From an uncultured bacterium (GTDB taxonomy: Bacteria; Hydrogenedentota; Hydrogenedentia; Hydrogenedentales; Hydrogenedentaceae): 34,479 nucleotides of DNA. The notes beneath the pieces are model-generated. The model did not search any database. It saw only the letters and a program-made list of their open reading frames with translations, and was not told the origin of the DNA. Location of the stretch: positions 1-34,479 of the forward strand of contig CAKZKR010000032.1 of NCBI GenBank assembly GCA_937124615.1. Reading direction: 5' to 3'. The first letter of the stretch is position 1. Each line of letters opens with the position of its first letter. A program made the position numbers and the translations under genes. Of this stretch, positions 15,694 through 24,816 are shown piece by piece.

Positions 15694-18645
15694 GTGTATT
15701 GGGTGGGGCCATCCAATAAAGTTTTATCCACAGAAACAATAGATAAACTCAACAAAAGTATACAAAATGGAGCCAATTTGATTATTAGTGGGGATACAAA
15801 TTCCCTGTTCGATTGGCTATTAGCAATAAACCATGCAAAGAAAAGCCCTAAGAAGCCTTTGGTTTTTGAGAATTTTGAAACAGGGACATATCAAAATTGG
15901 ACAATTACAGGAGATGCTTTTGGGGATAAACCTGCTGACGGTAAATTTGATATGCAATCTGATATTATTGGACATGAAGGAAAATCCTTTATAAATTCAT
16001 ATAATGGAGATGATAAAAAAACAGGGACTGCATTGTCCCGAGAATTCACTATCCAACATTCATTCATCCATTTTCGCATCGGTGGTGGGAATAAACCCGA
16101 TAATATATATATTGCTCTAATTATCGATGGTAAAAAGATACTATCTTCCACAGGTTCAAATTCAGAAATCCTAAAAAAAGTTATCTGGAATGTCTCGGAA
16201 TACATTGGTAAAAAAGCACATATAGAAATAATCGATAACGCTTCTGACGGATGGGGACACATTTTGGTAGATGATATTATCTTTAGTAATGAATATCCCA
16301 TAGAAAAAGACTCCTACAAAATATTACAGAACTGGATTCCTATAGCATCAAAAAAAGGAACCTGGATAAACGATACTTTTGATATAAAGGCCGAGAACAT
16401 ATTTCCAAACCTAAAAGATGTCAATCTAAAAATAGACAGACTTTACAAAATAAAATCAAATGTTCGCAAAAAACATGATGAAGTATTATTAAAAACAGAT
16501 TCCGGTATCCCATTAATCTTCAGGAAAAAAATAGGTAAAGGCTCTGTATTATGGTGCAATGGGAACATAACAGAATGGATCGTGCCGGAATATAAAAGAG
16601 CCTTAATAGCATCATTAATTAGTCTTGTAACAAATGTCGAATATAAATATGAAAAAGGACTTGATTCTTCACATCCGTTATGGGGGAACATGGTTTTTTC
16701 CTTGAAAAACGAAAAAAACAGTGAAGTCCAAATATGCTCTCAATGGAGAGACTTTAATAATTTCTGGCAAAGTTTTGCTAAAAATGGCTCTTTGCCAGAT
16801 TCAGAAAGCATAAACCAAAGTGAAGTTGGTTATACATGGAATGGAACCATTGCATATCCGTTTGAATTATCTCCTGGTGAAAAGGAAAGTATTACCTTTA
16901 TTTTGACATGGTATTTTCCAAATCGTATGCGAAGCAATGCCTATGCATGGCAACTCCCTCCTATGCGATATGATTGTCGTTTAGGGAATTATTATAACAA
17001 CTACTTCAAATGTGCAATGGACATAACAAAGTATTGTATGGATAACTATCCATATCTACTAAACAAAACATCGCAATTTCACAAAGATTTCTTTTCATCT
17101 ACACTCCACCCCGTGATATTAGAGGCAATTTCTGCAAACATTGCAACACTCCACACACCTATATATATTTACTTAGAGGATGGTACTATTGGAGGTTTTG
17201 AAGGTACTGACAATTGTTGTCCTATGAATTGTACCCATGTTTATAATTACGCCCAGACCCTTCCATTTCTATTTCCTAAACTTGAACAAAGAATCCGTTT
17301 CCAAGAACTGTTCTATATGATGGACAGGACAGAATTTTTCATTCCACATCGTTTTATAGCTCCACCGACAGAACCTCAACTAAAAAATGAAATTGGAGGA
17401 CCTCATCATCACGCATTAGATGGAGAATTGGGCACGCTTCTAAAACTATACCGTGAATATAAAATGTCTCCAAATAAAGACTGGTTGGAACCTATCTGGC
17501 ATAACGCTATAAAAGTATTTCAACATGTTCTGGAAAAACATGACCCCACCGGGGAAGGGATCATACGAGGTGAACAGCCCAATACTTACGACACACATCT
17601 TTACGGCTCAAATACTTTTATAGGCACCCTATATCTTGCCACATTAAAAGCAATGGAAACAATGCTCAAAGAATTGGGAACACCCGACCCCAACCTGATT
17701 TTTGAATGTCAGAAACGATTTGAATCTGGTGTTAAGAAATATATTGAAGCATGCTGGAATGAGGAATATTTCATTAATCTATTTGATGCCCCCGATGTAG
17801 GTCCAGAGATATATAATCAAATGAATTGCTATGGTCCCGGATGTCATTCAGACCAATTATTAGGCCAATGGTGGGCTCACATCTTAGACCTCGGCTACAT
17901 ATTTCCTGAATCTTATATTAGAAAAACTATAGATTCTATATACAAATACAATTGGCGAAAAAATTTCTATGACCATGTTCAATTGCCTCGTCGTTTTGTG
18001 GAGGATGATGAACCCGGACTCTTAATGTGTTCCTGGCCAAAAGGAGGAAGACCGGCATCACCAATCTTATACTGTGACGAAATCTGGACAGGAATAGAAT
18101 ACGAATTTGCAGGACTTTGTATTTTTGAGAGGGACTGGGACAAAGCAATAGAAATTGTTTCAGGTGTTCGTTCGCGTTATCAAGGGAATCGCAAAAATCC
18201 ATGGTGTGAAATTGAATGTGGTGGACATTATGCCCGCGCTATGTCAGCATATTCAATGCTTCTTGCCAGTTCGGGTTTATTGTTCAACAACGGGAGAATA
18301 AAAATAACTCCCCGTACAAACGAAAATCCTTCTACTTTCTTCTTTTCTACAGGAACTTCCTGGGGGACTTTTAATTTTAGTCACAGTCCCTATAAAACAA
18401 CCCTCGCTATAACACCTCATCATGGAACACTTGAAATATCAACTATTAGTCTCCCTGCTAAAAAAATGAATTTTAACCATATAAGCATGTATACGGTCAA
18501 AAAAGATAAAACAAATCCCATAACGGAAAAAATAGGTACAATCCAACAAGACAAACGGTATAAAACAAACTTAGTAACAATTATGCTCCGACAACCCCTT
18601 ATTATTAATGAAAATGAAAAGATTTTAATAGATATAAGATGGTAA
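15694..18645 (+). CDS. GH116 (GBA2-like) beta-glycosidase, main catalytic portion, with inserted carbohydrate-binding-like domain
   Basis: An open frame of 983 codons that lacks its natural N-terminus; the frame is open from about 15538. Residues 1-50 (KVLSTETIDKLNKSIQNGAN) and about 210-310 (GKGSVLWCNGNITEW) resemble two halves of a glutamine-amidotransferase-like fold, interrupted at about 55-205 by a beta-sandwich (FENFETGTYQNWTITGDAFG, FRIGGGNKP, WGHILVDDI) of the type found in GH32 and other secreted glycosidases. The catalytic (alpha/alpha)6 domain follows: Glu503 (GGFEGTDNCC) is the candidate nucleophile and Asp633 (NTYDTHLYGS) the candidate acid/base. WCEIECGGHYARAMSAYS is near the end. 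The likely substrate is a beta-glucoside or beta-xyloside outside the cytoplasm. Confidence 0.8.
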   Translation: MYWVGPSNKVLSTETIDKLNKSIQNGANLIISGDTNSLFDWLLAINHAKKSPKKPLVFENFETGTYQNWTITGDAFGDKPADGKFDMQSDIIGHEGKSFINSYNGDDKKTGTALSREFTIQHSFIHFRIGGGNKPDNIYIALIIDGKKILSSTGSNSEILKKVIWNVSEYIGKKAHIEIIDNASDGWGHILVDDIIFSNEYPIEKDSYKILQNWIPIASKKGTWINDTFDIKAENIFPNLKDVNLKIDRLYKIKSNVRKKHDEVLLKTDSGIPLIFRKKIGKGSVLWCNGNITEWIVPEYKRALIASLISLVTNVEYKYEKGLDSSHPLWGNMVFSLKNEKNSEVQICSQWRDFNNFWQSFAKNGSLPDSESINQSEVGYTWNGTIAYPFELSPGEKESITFILTWYFPNRMRSNAYAWQLPPMRYDCRLGNYYNNYFKCAMDITKYCMDNYPYLLNKTSQFHKDFFSSTLHPVILEAISANIATLHTPIYIYLEDGTIGGFEGTDNCCPMNCTHVYNYAQTLPFLFPKLEQRIRFQELFYMMDRTEFFIPHRFIAPPTEPQLKNEIGGPHHHALDGELGTLLKLYREYKMSPNKDWLEPIWHNAIKVFQHVLEKHDPTGEGIIRGEQPNTYDTHLYGSNTFIGTLYLATLKAMETMLKELGTPDPNLIFECQKRFESGVKKYIEACWNEEYFINLFDAPDVGPEIYNQMNCYGPGCHSDQLLGQWWAHILDLGYIFPESYIRKTIDSIYKYNWRKNFYDHVQLPRRFVEDDEPGLLMCSWPKGGRPASPILYCDEIWTGIEYEFAGLCIFERDWDKAIEIVSGVRSRYQGNRKNPWCEIECGGHYARAMSAYSMLLASSGLLFNNGRIKITPRTNENPSTFFFSTGTSWGTFNFSHSPYKTTLAITPHHGTLEISTISLPAKKMNFNHISMYTVKKDKTNPITEKIGTIQQDKRYKTNLVTIMLRQPLIINENEKILIDIRW

Positions 18646-18655
18646 AAAGATAAGA

Positions 18656-18844
18656 TTAGACTTTCACATCTAAATTTTGCCCCTGTGTAGGTGGAAGTAC
18701 CGCGGATTGTATTAATTTGATAGCCATATCACCCTGCTGTTGCATAACACTTTTTCTCATATTGAGAACTCTTGCATAATATTCCATGCTTATTTGAGCA
18801 GTTTTCAACCCCACTTGTGAGTTTATCGTATTAACAGTATCCAT
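18656..18844 (-). CDS. YjfB-like putative motility protein
   Basis: A 62-residue, mostly helical protein (SQVGLKTAQISMEYYARVL, MQQQGDMAIKLIQSAV) that looks like the small YjfB family, named for a putative motility role; function is not established. AAGGG lies 8 bases before the ATG at 18844, and a promoter-like extended -10 sits at 18871-18879. It ends 10 bases from the convergent GH116 gene. No flagellar gene is in the window. The family match is by pattern only. Confidence 0.55.
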   Translation of the reverse strand: MDTVNTINSQVGLKTAQISMEYYARVLNMRKSVMQQQGDMAIKLIQSAVLPPTQGQNLDVKV

Positions 18845-18870
18845 ATACTCATCCCTTCATCTCTAAAAAT

Positions 18871-18901
18871 ATTATATCATAGGTAACTAAAATTTTCTCA
18901 A
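18871..18901 (-). promoter_or_regulatory. Promoter for the YjfB-like gene
   Basis: On the minus strand an extended -10, TG-A-TATAAT (18871-18879), stands 19 bases from TTGAGA (18896-18901), one base off the -35 consensus. It lies just after the phosphate transporter stop and about 27 bases before the small gene, so that gene can be expressed on its own. Confidence 0.55.
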
Positions 18902-18903
18902 AA

Positions 18904-19845
18904 TTATTTGTTAATAAAAATTGCATAACCAGCAGAAACAAAAACAAGACAAGCTATAGGAGCAACAAGCCAACTTAACAATATATCTTTTATAACTTTA
19001 AATTGTAGTGTGTGAACCCCATGATGAATACCAATACCAACAATGGCCCCGACTACGGCTTGTGTCGTACTTACCGGAACACCAACTAAAGAAAAAATAT
19101 ATACTGTAACACTTGATGATAAAACCACAACAAAGGCAGAAAAACCATCTAAAATTACTATTCCTTTCCCCACATTCATCATTACAGGCTTACTAAAAAG
19201 CAAAACACCTATTCCAATAAAAACACCACCCAGTAATGCTAATTCCATATTTGAAACATCTTTTATTGTTCCCGAAAACATACCCACTGTATTTGCAACA
19301 TTATTTGCACCCAATGAATAAGCACCAATAACTCCTGACAAAAGTAATCCTCTCCTTATTAATGTCTCTCTTGTAAGGATTCCCATTCTCAGATGGGATA
19401 AAAATACAAATAATATCTTATAACAAATAATTGCAATAATACCTGCCCCCAACGGTGTAAAAGCCCAACAAATCAACACTTTCCATAATATTTCCCATTC
19501 AACTTTATTCTGTGATAAACCCAACCCTATAAGTCCCCCGACTACGGCTTGAGATAGACTTATCGGTTGTCCTAATAAACTCAATATAAAGCCAACAATA
19601 CCTACAACAAATCCGACTAATACTGAAGTATTTACATTCTGTGGCGTAATTCCACTTAATGTTTCTATCCCTTTACTTCCCTGTAAAACAGCACCAATAA
19701 CAACAAAAATAAAAGTTAATACACATGCTGTTCTATAACGAACAAAACGCGTTGCTACTGCTGTTCCAAAAACATTTCCCGCATCATTAGCCCCCAAAGT
19801 TATACCTAATAGGGCTGATACCCCAAATATTAAAATAAACCCCAT
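18904..19845 (-). CDS. PiT-family inorganic phosphate transporter
   Basis: A 313-residue membrane protein made almost wholly of hydrophobic helices with the two inverted PiT signatures: GANDAGNVFGTAVATR near the N-terminus and GANNVANTVGMFSG in the second half; GQPISLSQAVVGG and GVPVSTTQAVVGA also form a matching pair. It would import phosphate (or metal-phosphate) with H+ or Na+. At 313 residues it is at the short end for the family. Its ATG overlaps the stop of the DUF47 gene by one base (TAATG), so they are coupled. Some members carry sulfate instead. Confidence 0.9.
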   Translation of the reverse strand: MGFILIFGVSALLGITLGANDAGNVFGTAVATRFVRYRTACVLTFIFVVIGAVLQGSKGIETLSGITPQNVNTSVLVGFVVGIVGFILSLLGQPISLSQAVVGGLIGLGLSQNKVEWEILWKVLICWAFTPLGAGIIAIICYKILFVFLSHLRMGILTRETLIRRGLLLSGVIGAYSLGANNVANTVGMFSGTIKDVSNMELALLGGVFIGIGVLLFSKPVMMNVGKGIVILDGFSAFVVVLSSSVTVYIFSLVGVPVSTTQAVVGAIVGIGIHHGVHTLQFKVIKDILLSWLVAPIACLVFVSAGYAIFINK

Positions 19846-20486
19846 TATATCATCCTCTTAACTATCATAATTCTCATAAAATCCCCCACTTTTTCAGCAT
19901 GATTACTAATTTCACTAATTGAATTTATCAAATCCCTTAGTAGAATTTTCCTGGCAGGTTCTAAATCTGATTGAAAAACTTTTATAATCGCATCAGATTG
20001 AATCTTATCAACTTCGCTTTCATAAGCATCAATTTGACCTAAAATTTCAAGGACTTCCCTAAACTCTGAAAATAACATCCCTACACCCTTTATTGTCATA
20101 TCAACACATCTTTGCGTAATAGATGCAATAGAACCGACTTCACTCCTTAAAAATTCAGGAATATTGATTTGTTGTTCCACAATCATTTTAACAGTTTGCT
20201 GAACTTGATTGGGTATCTGGTCAAATTTCTCAAGAAGAGCCAATATATCTCCTCTCGACTCCGGGAATAAAGACCGTTGAAATATAAAATATTCTATTTC
20301 TCTTCTCAAATCATCTGCTCTACTTTCGGCTCTATGTACATTTGAAGCAATCTCTTTCCAACTTTCGCATTCTTCAGCACCTATACAACCCAACAATACC
20401 TGCATACCCAACTTTACACACTCTTCTGATTTGTTGCAATATTCATCTACTCTTTTCTCTACCCAATTTTGTGCTTTAAAAAACAT
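19845..20486 (-). CDS. DUF47 / PhoU-like phosphate transport accessory protein
   Basis: A 213-residue all-helical protein with the DUF47 pattern: VHRAESRADDLRREIE, LFPESRGDILALLEKFDQIPNQVQQTVKMI, and LRDLINSISEISNHAEKVGDFMRIMIVKR. These PhoU-like proteins are regularly encoded with PiT transporters and are thought to regulate them; the acidic helical bundles of related proteins bind metals. It lies between the GH36-like gene (9-base gap) and the PiT gene (one-base overlap). AGGA stands 7 bases before the ATG. Confidence 0.9.
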   Translation of the reverse strand: MFFKAQNWVEKRVDEYCNKSEECVKLGMQVLLGCIGAEECESWKEIASNVHRAESRADDLRREIEYFIFQRSLFPESRGDILALLEKFDQIPNQVQQTVKMIVEQQINIPEFLRSEVGSIASITQRCVDMTIKGVGMLFSEFREVLEILGQIDAYESEVDKIQSDAIIKVFQSDLEPARKILLRDLINSISEISNHAEKVGDFMRIMIVKRMI

Positions 20487-20495
20487 AGCATTATC

Positions 20496-22859
20496 CTATT
20501 CACAAACCATTTGCCAACTTATTTCATTCATTCCTTTAGGGACAAAAAATTGAAGAGTAGTAAGATTTTCCTTTTGTTGTAATAAAACATCAGGCACATT
20601 TATTTCACTTATTCTAATTTTTTTTCTTTCTGGGTCATAAAAAGTTAGTTTATAATCCGTGTCTTCAATAACCTTCATTTTTCCGGTCATTTCACGACTT
20701 ATTGTAGAATACTTCAATTCTGTAATATCAAATACGCCTTGTGTTATATGGTGATTTGACGCAACAAAAATAGGATTTTTCCCTACTGGACGGATACCAT
20801 ATAAGGACACAGATGACGGTGGTAAATCTACAATAAAAGCGTTCTGAACCACTCCCAATAAACTTTCATTCCAAAAGTCATATAAAGTATAAAGCTGCTC
20901 TCTATTTAATCCTAACTTTTCTAAAAAAATAGATACCTTTGTAGCATTCTCTTTATCCCAATTAAAAATAGCCACAATATGCGCGTTTATTACAGGTCCT
21001 GAAAGAGGTAAAGACCATATCTGAGGATATGGATTATCAAACAAATCTATAGGCCGGGCGGTTTGTGATGTTTTCGGAATCACTTTCCTTAATATATTTA
21101 TCTCATAAGGAGAAAGTCTTGTAAATTCTTCACCAATCTTAAATACCCCTCCTGTTAACGCAGTCCCCGTAATCCAGGCAACAACCTGGGATTGAGTCAA
21201 TTTGCTTTCTTCAGGTACTTTCCACCTTTGATTACTTTCGGGATGTCCTAAAAAAACACAATCCTGGTCAGGAAATCCTAAATGAGGAAACAAATAATAT
21301 CGACGAGAAAAATTGTTTAATGATTCTACACAACCCCAATTCCCTGAAATAAATGGAGATGTCCACAAAGGTTTATTATCAAAACCAATTCGTATTCCAT
21401 CAGCATACATTCCTGAAATATTAATTGGAAGCATTGTCATTAGGAATTTATCATTACCCAATCCTTCTCGAATGGCTTCTAATCCCCTTCTTAATACTTG
21501 TAATTTTGTCATCTCTTCATTCCGGTACTTTTCTCCTAACAAGAGATGATACACAAAGTCGGCTTCTACAAGTCCATCAAAACCCCATTCTCTAGATATT
21601 CGATTACAAACATTATACACATAATTGTATGCTTCTGGAATTGTAACATCCAAGATTTTCTTACCCTTACCTAATAACAACCGACCTCTGGAATCGGGTA
21701 GAACCAACCAATCGGGATGTTCTTTAGCCAGTTGCGAATCCCCTGGAACTGTAAACAAATCAATCCATAACCCCGCTTTCATATCTCGTCTGTGTAACTC
21801 TTCTACTATCGGTTTAAGTCCACGAGGGAATTTTTCGGGATGGGGTTCCCAATCTGCTAAACCTCGTTCCCAACCTGCATCAATAGCGATATGATTCCAG
21901 CCATACCTTTTAAGATTCTCATCAACAAATTGAATATTTTGCATTATTATCTCTTCATTAACATCTTTCTGGAATGCGGTACTCCAACTATCCCAACCAT
22001 GGGGTAAATAAGCACTGTTTTTTTTCAGTCGATTAATAAATGCAATTGCTTTTCCATATCGTTCTAGACAGGTATGTGGACTTTGTTCACCAACAGAGAA
22101 ATATAGTACTTCTGCATTTAGCATTTTACCTGGCAACAAACTTATAGAAGGGTCAAAAATACTCTCTGAATGTATCCGGACTATCTTTTTTTTCTTGTCT
22201 GTTACAACAGCAACTTGTCCAAAAGCCATATCAGATGTTAAAAAGCCCGCAAGAAATGTCTCCCCCTTTTTATGGTCATAAATAGCCAGATTCCATTGTG
22301 ACTTTAGATCAAGACTGTTTGTCCATTGGGGATAATCCATCAGGGATTCAAAAATATTCCCATTACCAACACAAGTTACAGATTGGTTATCTATTTCTTC
22401 CCCTTTATATTGACTTAATACTCCTCGCAAAGATATAAGAGACCTTACTTTTTGTTCTTTCTTTGTATCATTTACATACTGAAACCTTATTGTAAAAAAA
22501 GGCTTCCCCGGATAGACCTCTACTACCCATGTTAAATTTCTACCCTGAATATACAGTCCTATACCCTCCCCCAATGGGTTAGATACAGGTTCTTTATACC
22601 AGTTCAATCCGGACATCTTCAAGGGGATAATCTCATCTGAACCATCGTATTTAACGGAAGGATAGTCCAGCGATAATATCTCATTGCCATCTGAAAAGAA
22701 AACCTTTATGGTTCCATTTTTAAATAAATGAATCTCATATAAATCTGTTGAAAGTGAGGCAATAGAACGACGACTCGTTTCTGCATGTGTAACTGGCAAA
22801 ACAAGTATTATTTCTATAAATAAACAAAAAAACATAAAATATTGTTCGTATCTCTTCAT
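20496..22859 (-). CDS. Exported GH36-like (clan GH-D) alpha-galactosidase-type glycosidase
   Basis: A 787-residue protein with a signal peptide (FFCLFIEIILVLPVTHA). It has an N-terminal beta-sandwich, a TIM-barrel (about 285-580: GWDSWSTAF, IDAGWERGLADWEP, FPRGLKPIVEELHRRDMKAG) and a C-terminal beta-domain. Candidate catalytic acids are Asp434 (GLVEADFVYH, nucleophile position) and Asp494 (DGIRIGFDNKP, acid/base position). The family acts on alpha-galactosides such as raffinose or galactomannan side chains, though some clan members act on other sugars. On the minus strand it leads a run with DUF47 and PiT. GalK on the plus strand could use the released galactose. Substrate is inferred from the family only. 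Confidence 0.82.
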   Translation of the reverse strand: MKRYEQYFMFFCLFIEIILVLPVTHAETSRRSIASLSTDLYEIHLFKNGTIKVFFSDGNEILSLDYPSVKYDGSDEIIPLKMSGLNWYKEPVSNPLGEGIGLYIQGRNLTWVVEVYPGKPFFTIRFQYVNDTKKEQKVRSLISLRGVLSQYKGEEIDNQSVTCVGNGNIFESLMDYPQWTNSLDLKSQWNLAIYDHKKGETFLAGFLTSDMAFGQVAVVTDKKKKIVRIHSESIFDPSISLLPGKMLNAEVLYFSVGEQSPHTCLERYGKAIAFINRLKKNSAYLPHGWDSWSTAFQKDVNEEIIMQNIQFVDENLKRYGWNHIAIDAGWERGLADWEPHPEKFPRGLKPIVEELHRRDMKAGLWIDLFTVPGDSQLAKEHPDWLVLPDSRGRLLLGKGKKILDVTIPEAYNYVYNVCNRISREWGFDGLVEADFVYHLLLGEKYRNEEMTKLQVLRRGLEAIREGLGNDKFLMTMLPINISGMYADGIRIGFDNKPLWTSPFISGNWGCVESLNNFSRRYYLFPHLGFPDQDCVFLGHPESNQRWKVPEESKLTQSQVVAWITGTALTGGVFKIGEEFTRLSPYEINILRKVIPKTSQTARPIDLFDNPYPQIWSLPLSGPVINAHIVAIFNWDKENATKVSIFLEKLGLNREQLYTLYDFWNESLLGVVQNAFIVDLPPSSVSLYGIRPVGKNPIFVASNHHITQGVFDITELKYSTISREMTGKMKVIEDTDYKLTFYDPERKKIRISEINVPDVLLQQKENLTTLQFFVPKGMNEISWQMVCE

Positions 22860-22904
22860 TTCCTATCCTTTTTATTTAACTTTTGATTACAGATAAGTAC
22901 AATC

Positions 22905-22910
22905 ATTATA
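22905..22910 (-). promoter_or_regulatory. Possible -10 box for the GH36-DUF47-PiT run
   Basis: A TATAAT hexamer on the minus strand lies about 45 bases before the GH36 ATG, in the 117-base gap shared with paaK. The best -35 nearby (TTGATA at 22925-22930) is only 14 bases away, so the match is incomplete. Confidence 0.35.
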
Positions 22911-22976
22911 CTATCTCATATTTTTATCAAATAAAAAGTTTTAAATTTTTATTTATGTTGTATAAGGATTAGAAGC

Positions 22977-24308
22977 ATGAGTTCTTTTTGGCATGATGCA
23001 GGTAGCAAATTCAATCCTATAAGCTCTATAGATTATCTACCTCGTAATTTTCTTGAAGATATTCAATTACACCGTTTACAAAATATGGTAAAACGAGTTT
23101 ATGACAATGTTCCATTCTACCGACAACGAATGGATGAAAATAAAGTAAAACCTGAGCATATCCAGTCACTAAAAGACATAAAATACTTACCCTTTACTGT
23201 TAAAACAGATCTTAGAGATACCTATCCTTTTGGACTATTTGCAAGTCCCATGAATGAAGTTGTTCGTCTTCATGCGTCCAGTGGAACTACTGGAAAACCA
23301 ATTGTGGTGGCATATACAAAGGAAGATATCGATGTATGGTGTAATGTAATGGTAAGAAGTTTGTCCGCCTGTAATGTAGACCGCGGAGATATTGTTCAAA
23401 ATGCTTATGGTTATGGATTATTCACAGGAGGTTTGGGGCTTCATTACGGAGTAGAAACCTTAGGAGCAACGGTCATTCCTATTTCCGGTGGAAATACAGA
23501 CCGCCAAATCATGATTTTGAAAGATTTTAATGTAACGGTGATTTGTTGTACCCCAAGTTATTTTGTCCATATCATAGAACGAGCCAATGAATTAGGGATT
23601 GACCTGAAATCTTCACCCCTAAGAGTAGGTATATTTGGAGCAGAACCCTGGAGCGAAGCTATGAGACAATACATTGAAAGGGAAGCCAACATAAAAGCAT
23701 TTGATATATATGGGCTTTCAGAAATTATTGGACCGGGTGTGGGTAATGAATGTATATGTCAAAATGGTTTGCATATTTTTGAGGATCATTTCTACCCAGA
23801 GATTATCGACCCCGAGACATTAGAACCCCTTCCTGATGGGGAAGAAGGTGAATTGGTTTTCACAACCCTCAGCAAAAAAGCCATGCCTATGATTCGTTAT
23901 AGAACAAGGGATATAACCTCATTTTATAATGAACCCTGTCCTTGTGGCAGGACAATACGAAAAATAAGGAAAATATCTCGTCGAAGTGATGATATGTTTA
24001 TCATTAGAGGTGTTAATGTATTCCCGAGTCAAATAGAAACCGCATTACTTACAGTAGAAGGGTCCACACCTCATTATCAGATAAAATTGACTCGTGAACA
24101 TGGGTTGGACCAGATGGAAATTCAAATTGAAGTTACCAAAGAAATGTTTAGTGACCGTATTAGCGAGATGGAAAAACTACAAAACAAATTTGTCCAATCT
24201 ATAGAAAGGATTATTAATATTCGAGCAAATGTCCGTCTTGTTGAACCTCACTCCATACCAAGAAGTGAAGGAAAAGCAAAACGCGTAGTAGATTTAAGAA
24301 AAATATGA
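22977..24308 (+). CDS. paaK: Phenylacetate-CoA ligase family protein (first copy)
   Basis: A 443-residue adenylate-forming enzyme of the PaaK family: [14 protein letters not shown] at the N-terminus, P-loop [68 protein letters not shown], and [13 protein letters not shown] before the C-terminal lid. It activates an aryl acid such as phenylacetate with ATP and joins it to CoA. A Cys-x-Cys-Gly zinc-type motif (CPCG) is conserved in this family. AAGGA stands 8 bases before the ATG. It is followed by an ACT-domain gene and a second paaK copy, a layout common in anaerobes where it is thought to run with aryl-pyruvate oxidoreductases, which are not seen here. Substrate is inferred. Confidence 0.92.
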   Translation: MSSFWHDAGSKFNPISSIDYLPRNFLEDIQLHRLQNMVKRVYDNVPFYRQRMDENKVKPEHIQSLKDIKYLPFTVKTDLRDTYPFGLFASPMNEVVRLHASSGTTGKPIVVAYTKEDIDVWCNVMVRSLSACNVDRGDIVQNAYGYGLFTGGLGLHYGVETLGATVIPISGGNTDRQIMILKDFNVTVICCTPSYFVHIIERANELGIDLKSSPLRVGIFGAEPWSEAMRQYIEREANIKAFDIYGLSEIIGPGVGNECICQNGLHIFEDHFYPEIIDPETLEPLPDGEEGELVFTTLSKKAMPMIRYRTRDITSFYNEPCPCGRTIRKIRKISRRSDDMFIIRGVNVFPSQIETALLTVEGSTPHYQIKLTREHGLDQMEIQIEVTKEMFSDRISEMEKLQNKFVQSIERIINIRANVRLVEPHSIPRSEGKAKRVVDLRKI

Positions 24309-24361
24309 TTTTTATAATGAATAATTAACTATTATAATAAATTATTAATGGAGTTATATAT

Positions 24362-24802
24362 ATGAAAATACAACAGATTTCTATGTTTTTAGAAAACAAA
24401 CCCGGTAGAATCAGTGAACCCTGTAAGATATTAGCAGCAAACAATATAAATATACTCACTCTATCCCTTGCAGATACTCAACAATTTGGGATTCTCCGTC
24501 TTATAATTCAAGACTGGCAAAAAGCAAAAGAAGTTCTTGAAAGAGAGGGATTTATTGTAAATATAACAGAAGTTGTTGCAACCGAAGTCGAAGACAAGCC
24601 TGGAGGACTTGCTAAAATTCTTGAGATCATTGAAAAAGAAGGTTTAAATATAGAATATATGTACGCTTTCACTTTTCGTAGCGGGGACAAAGCTGTTATC
24701 GTATTTCGATTTGATCAACCCGATCTTGCAATAAAAGCATTACAGAGTAAAGGAATTAATGTTTTAGACAGTGTTCAATTGTACGACAAAGCAAATCAGT
24801 AA
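24362..24802 (+). CDS. Tandem ACT-domain protein
   Basis: A 146-residue protein made of two ACT domains: QISMFLENKPGRISEPCKIL and, from about residue 70, EVEDKPGGLAKILEIIEKEG. Each has the ligand-binding turn (NKPGR, DKPGG). Stand-alone ACT pairs bind amino acids and act as sensors; members in this setting are often mislabelled as acetolactate synthase subunits. It sits between the two paaK copies, 53 bases after one and 14 before the other, and likely responds to an aromatic or branched-chain amino acid to adjust the ligases or their transcript. A GGAG site precedes the ATG by 8 bases. Confidence 0.9.
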   Translation: MKIQQISMFLENKPGRISEPCKILAANNINILTLSLADTQQFGILRLIIQDWQKAKEVLEREGFIVNITEVVATEVEDKPGGLAKILEIIEKEGLNIEYMYAFTFRSGDKAVIVFRFDQPDLAIKALQSKGINVLDSVQLYDKANQ

Positions 24803-24816
24803 GAAGGCCATTATCC

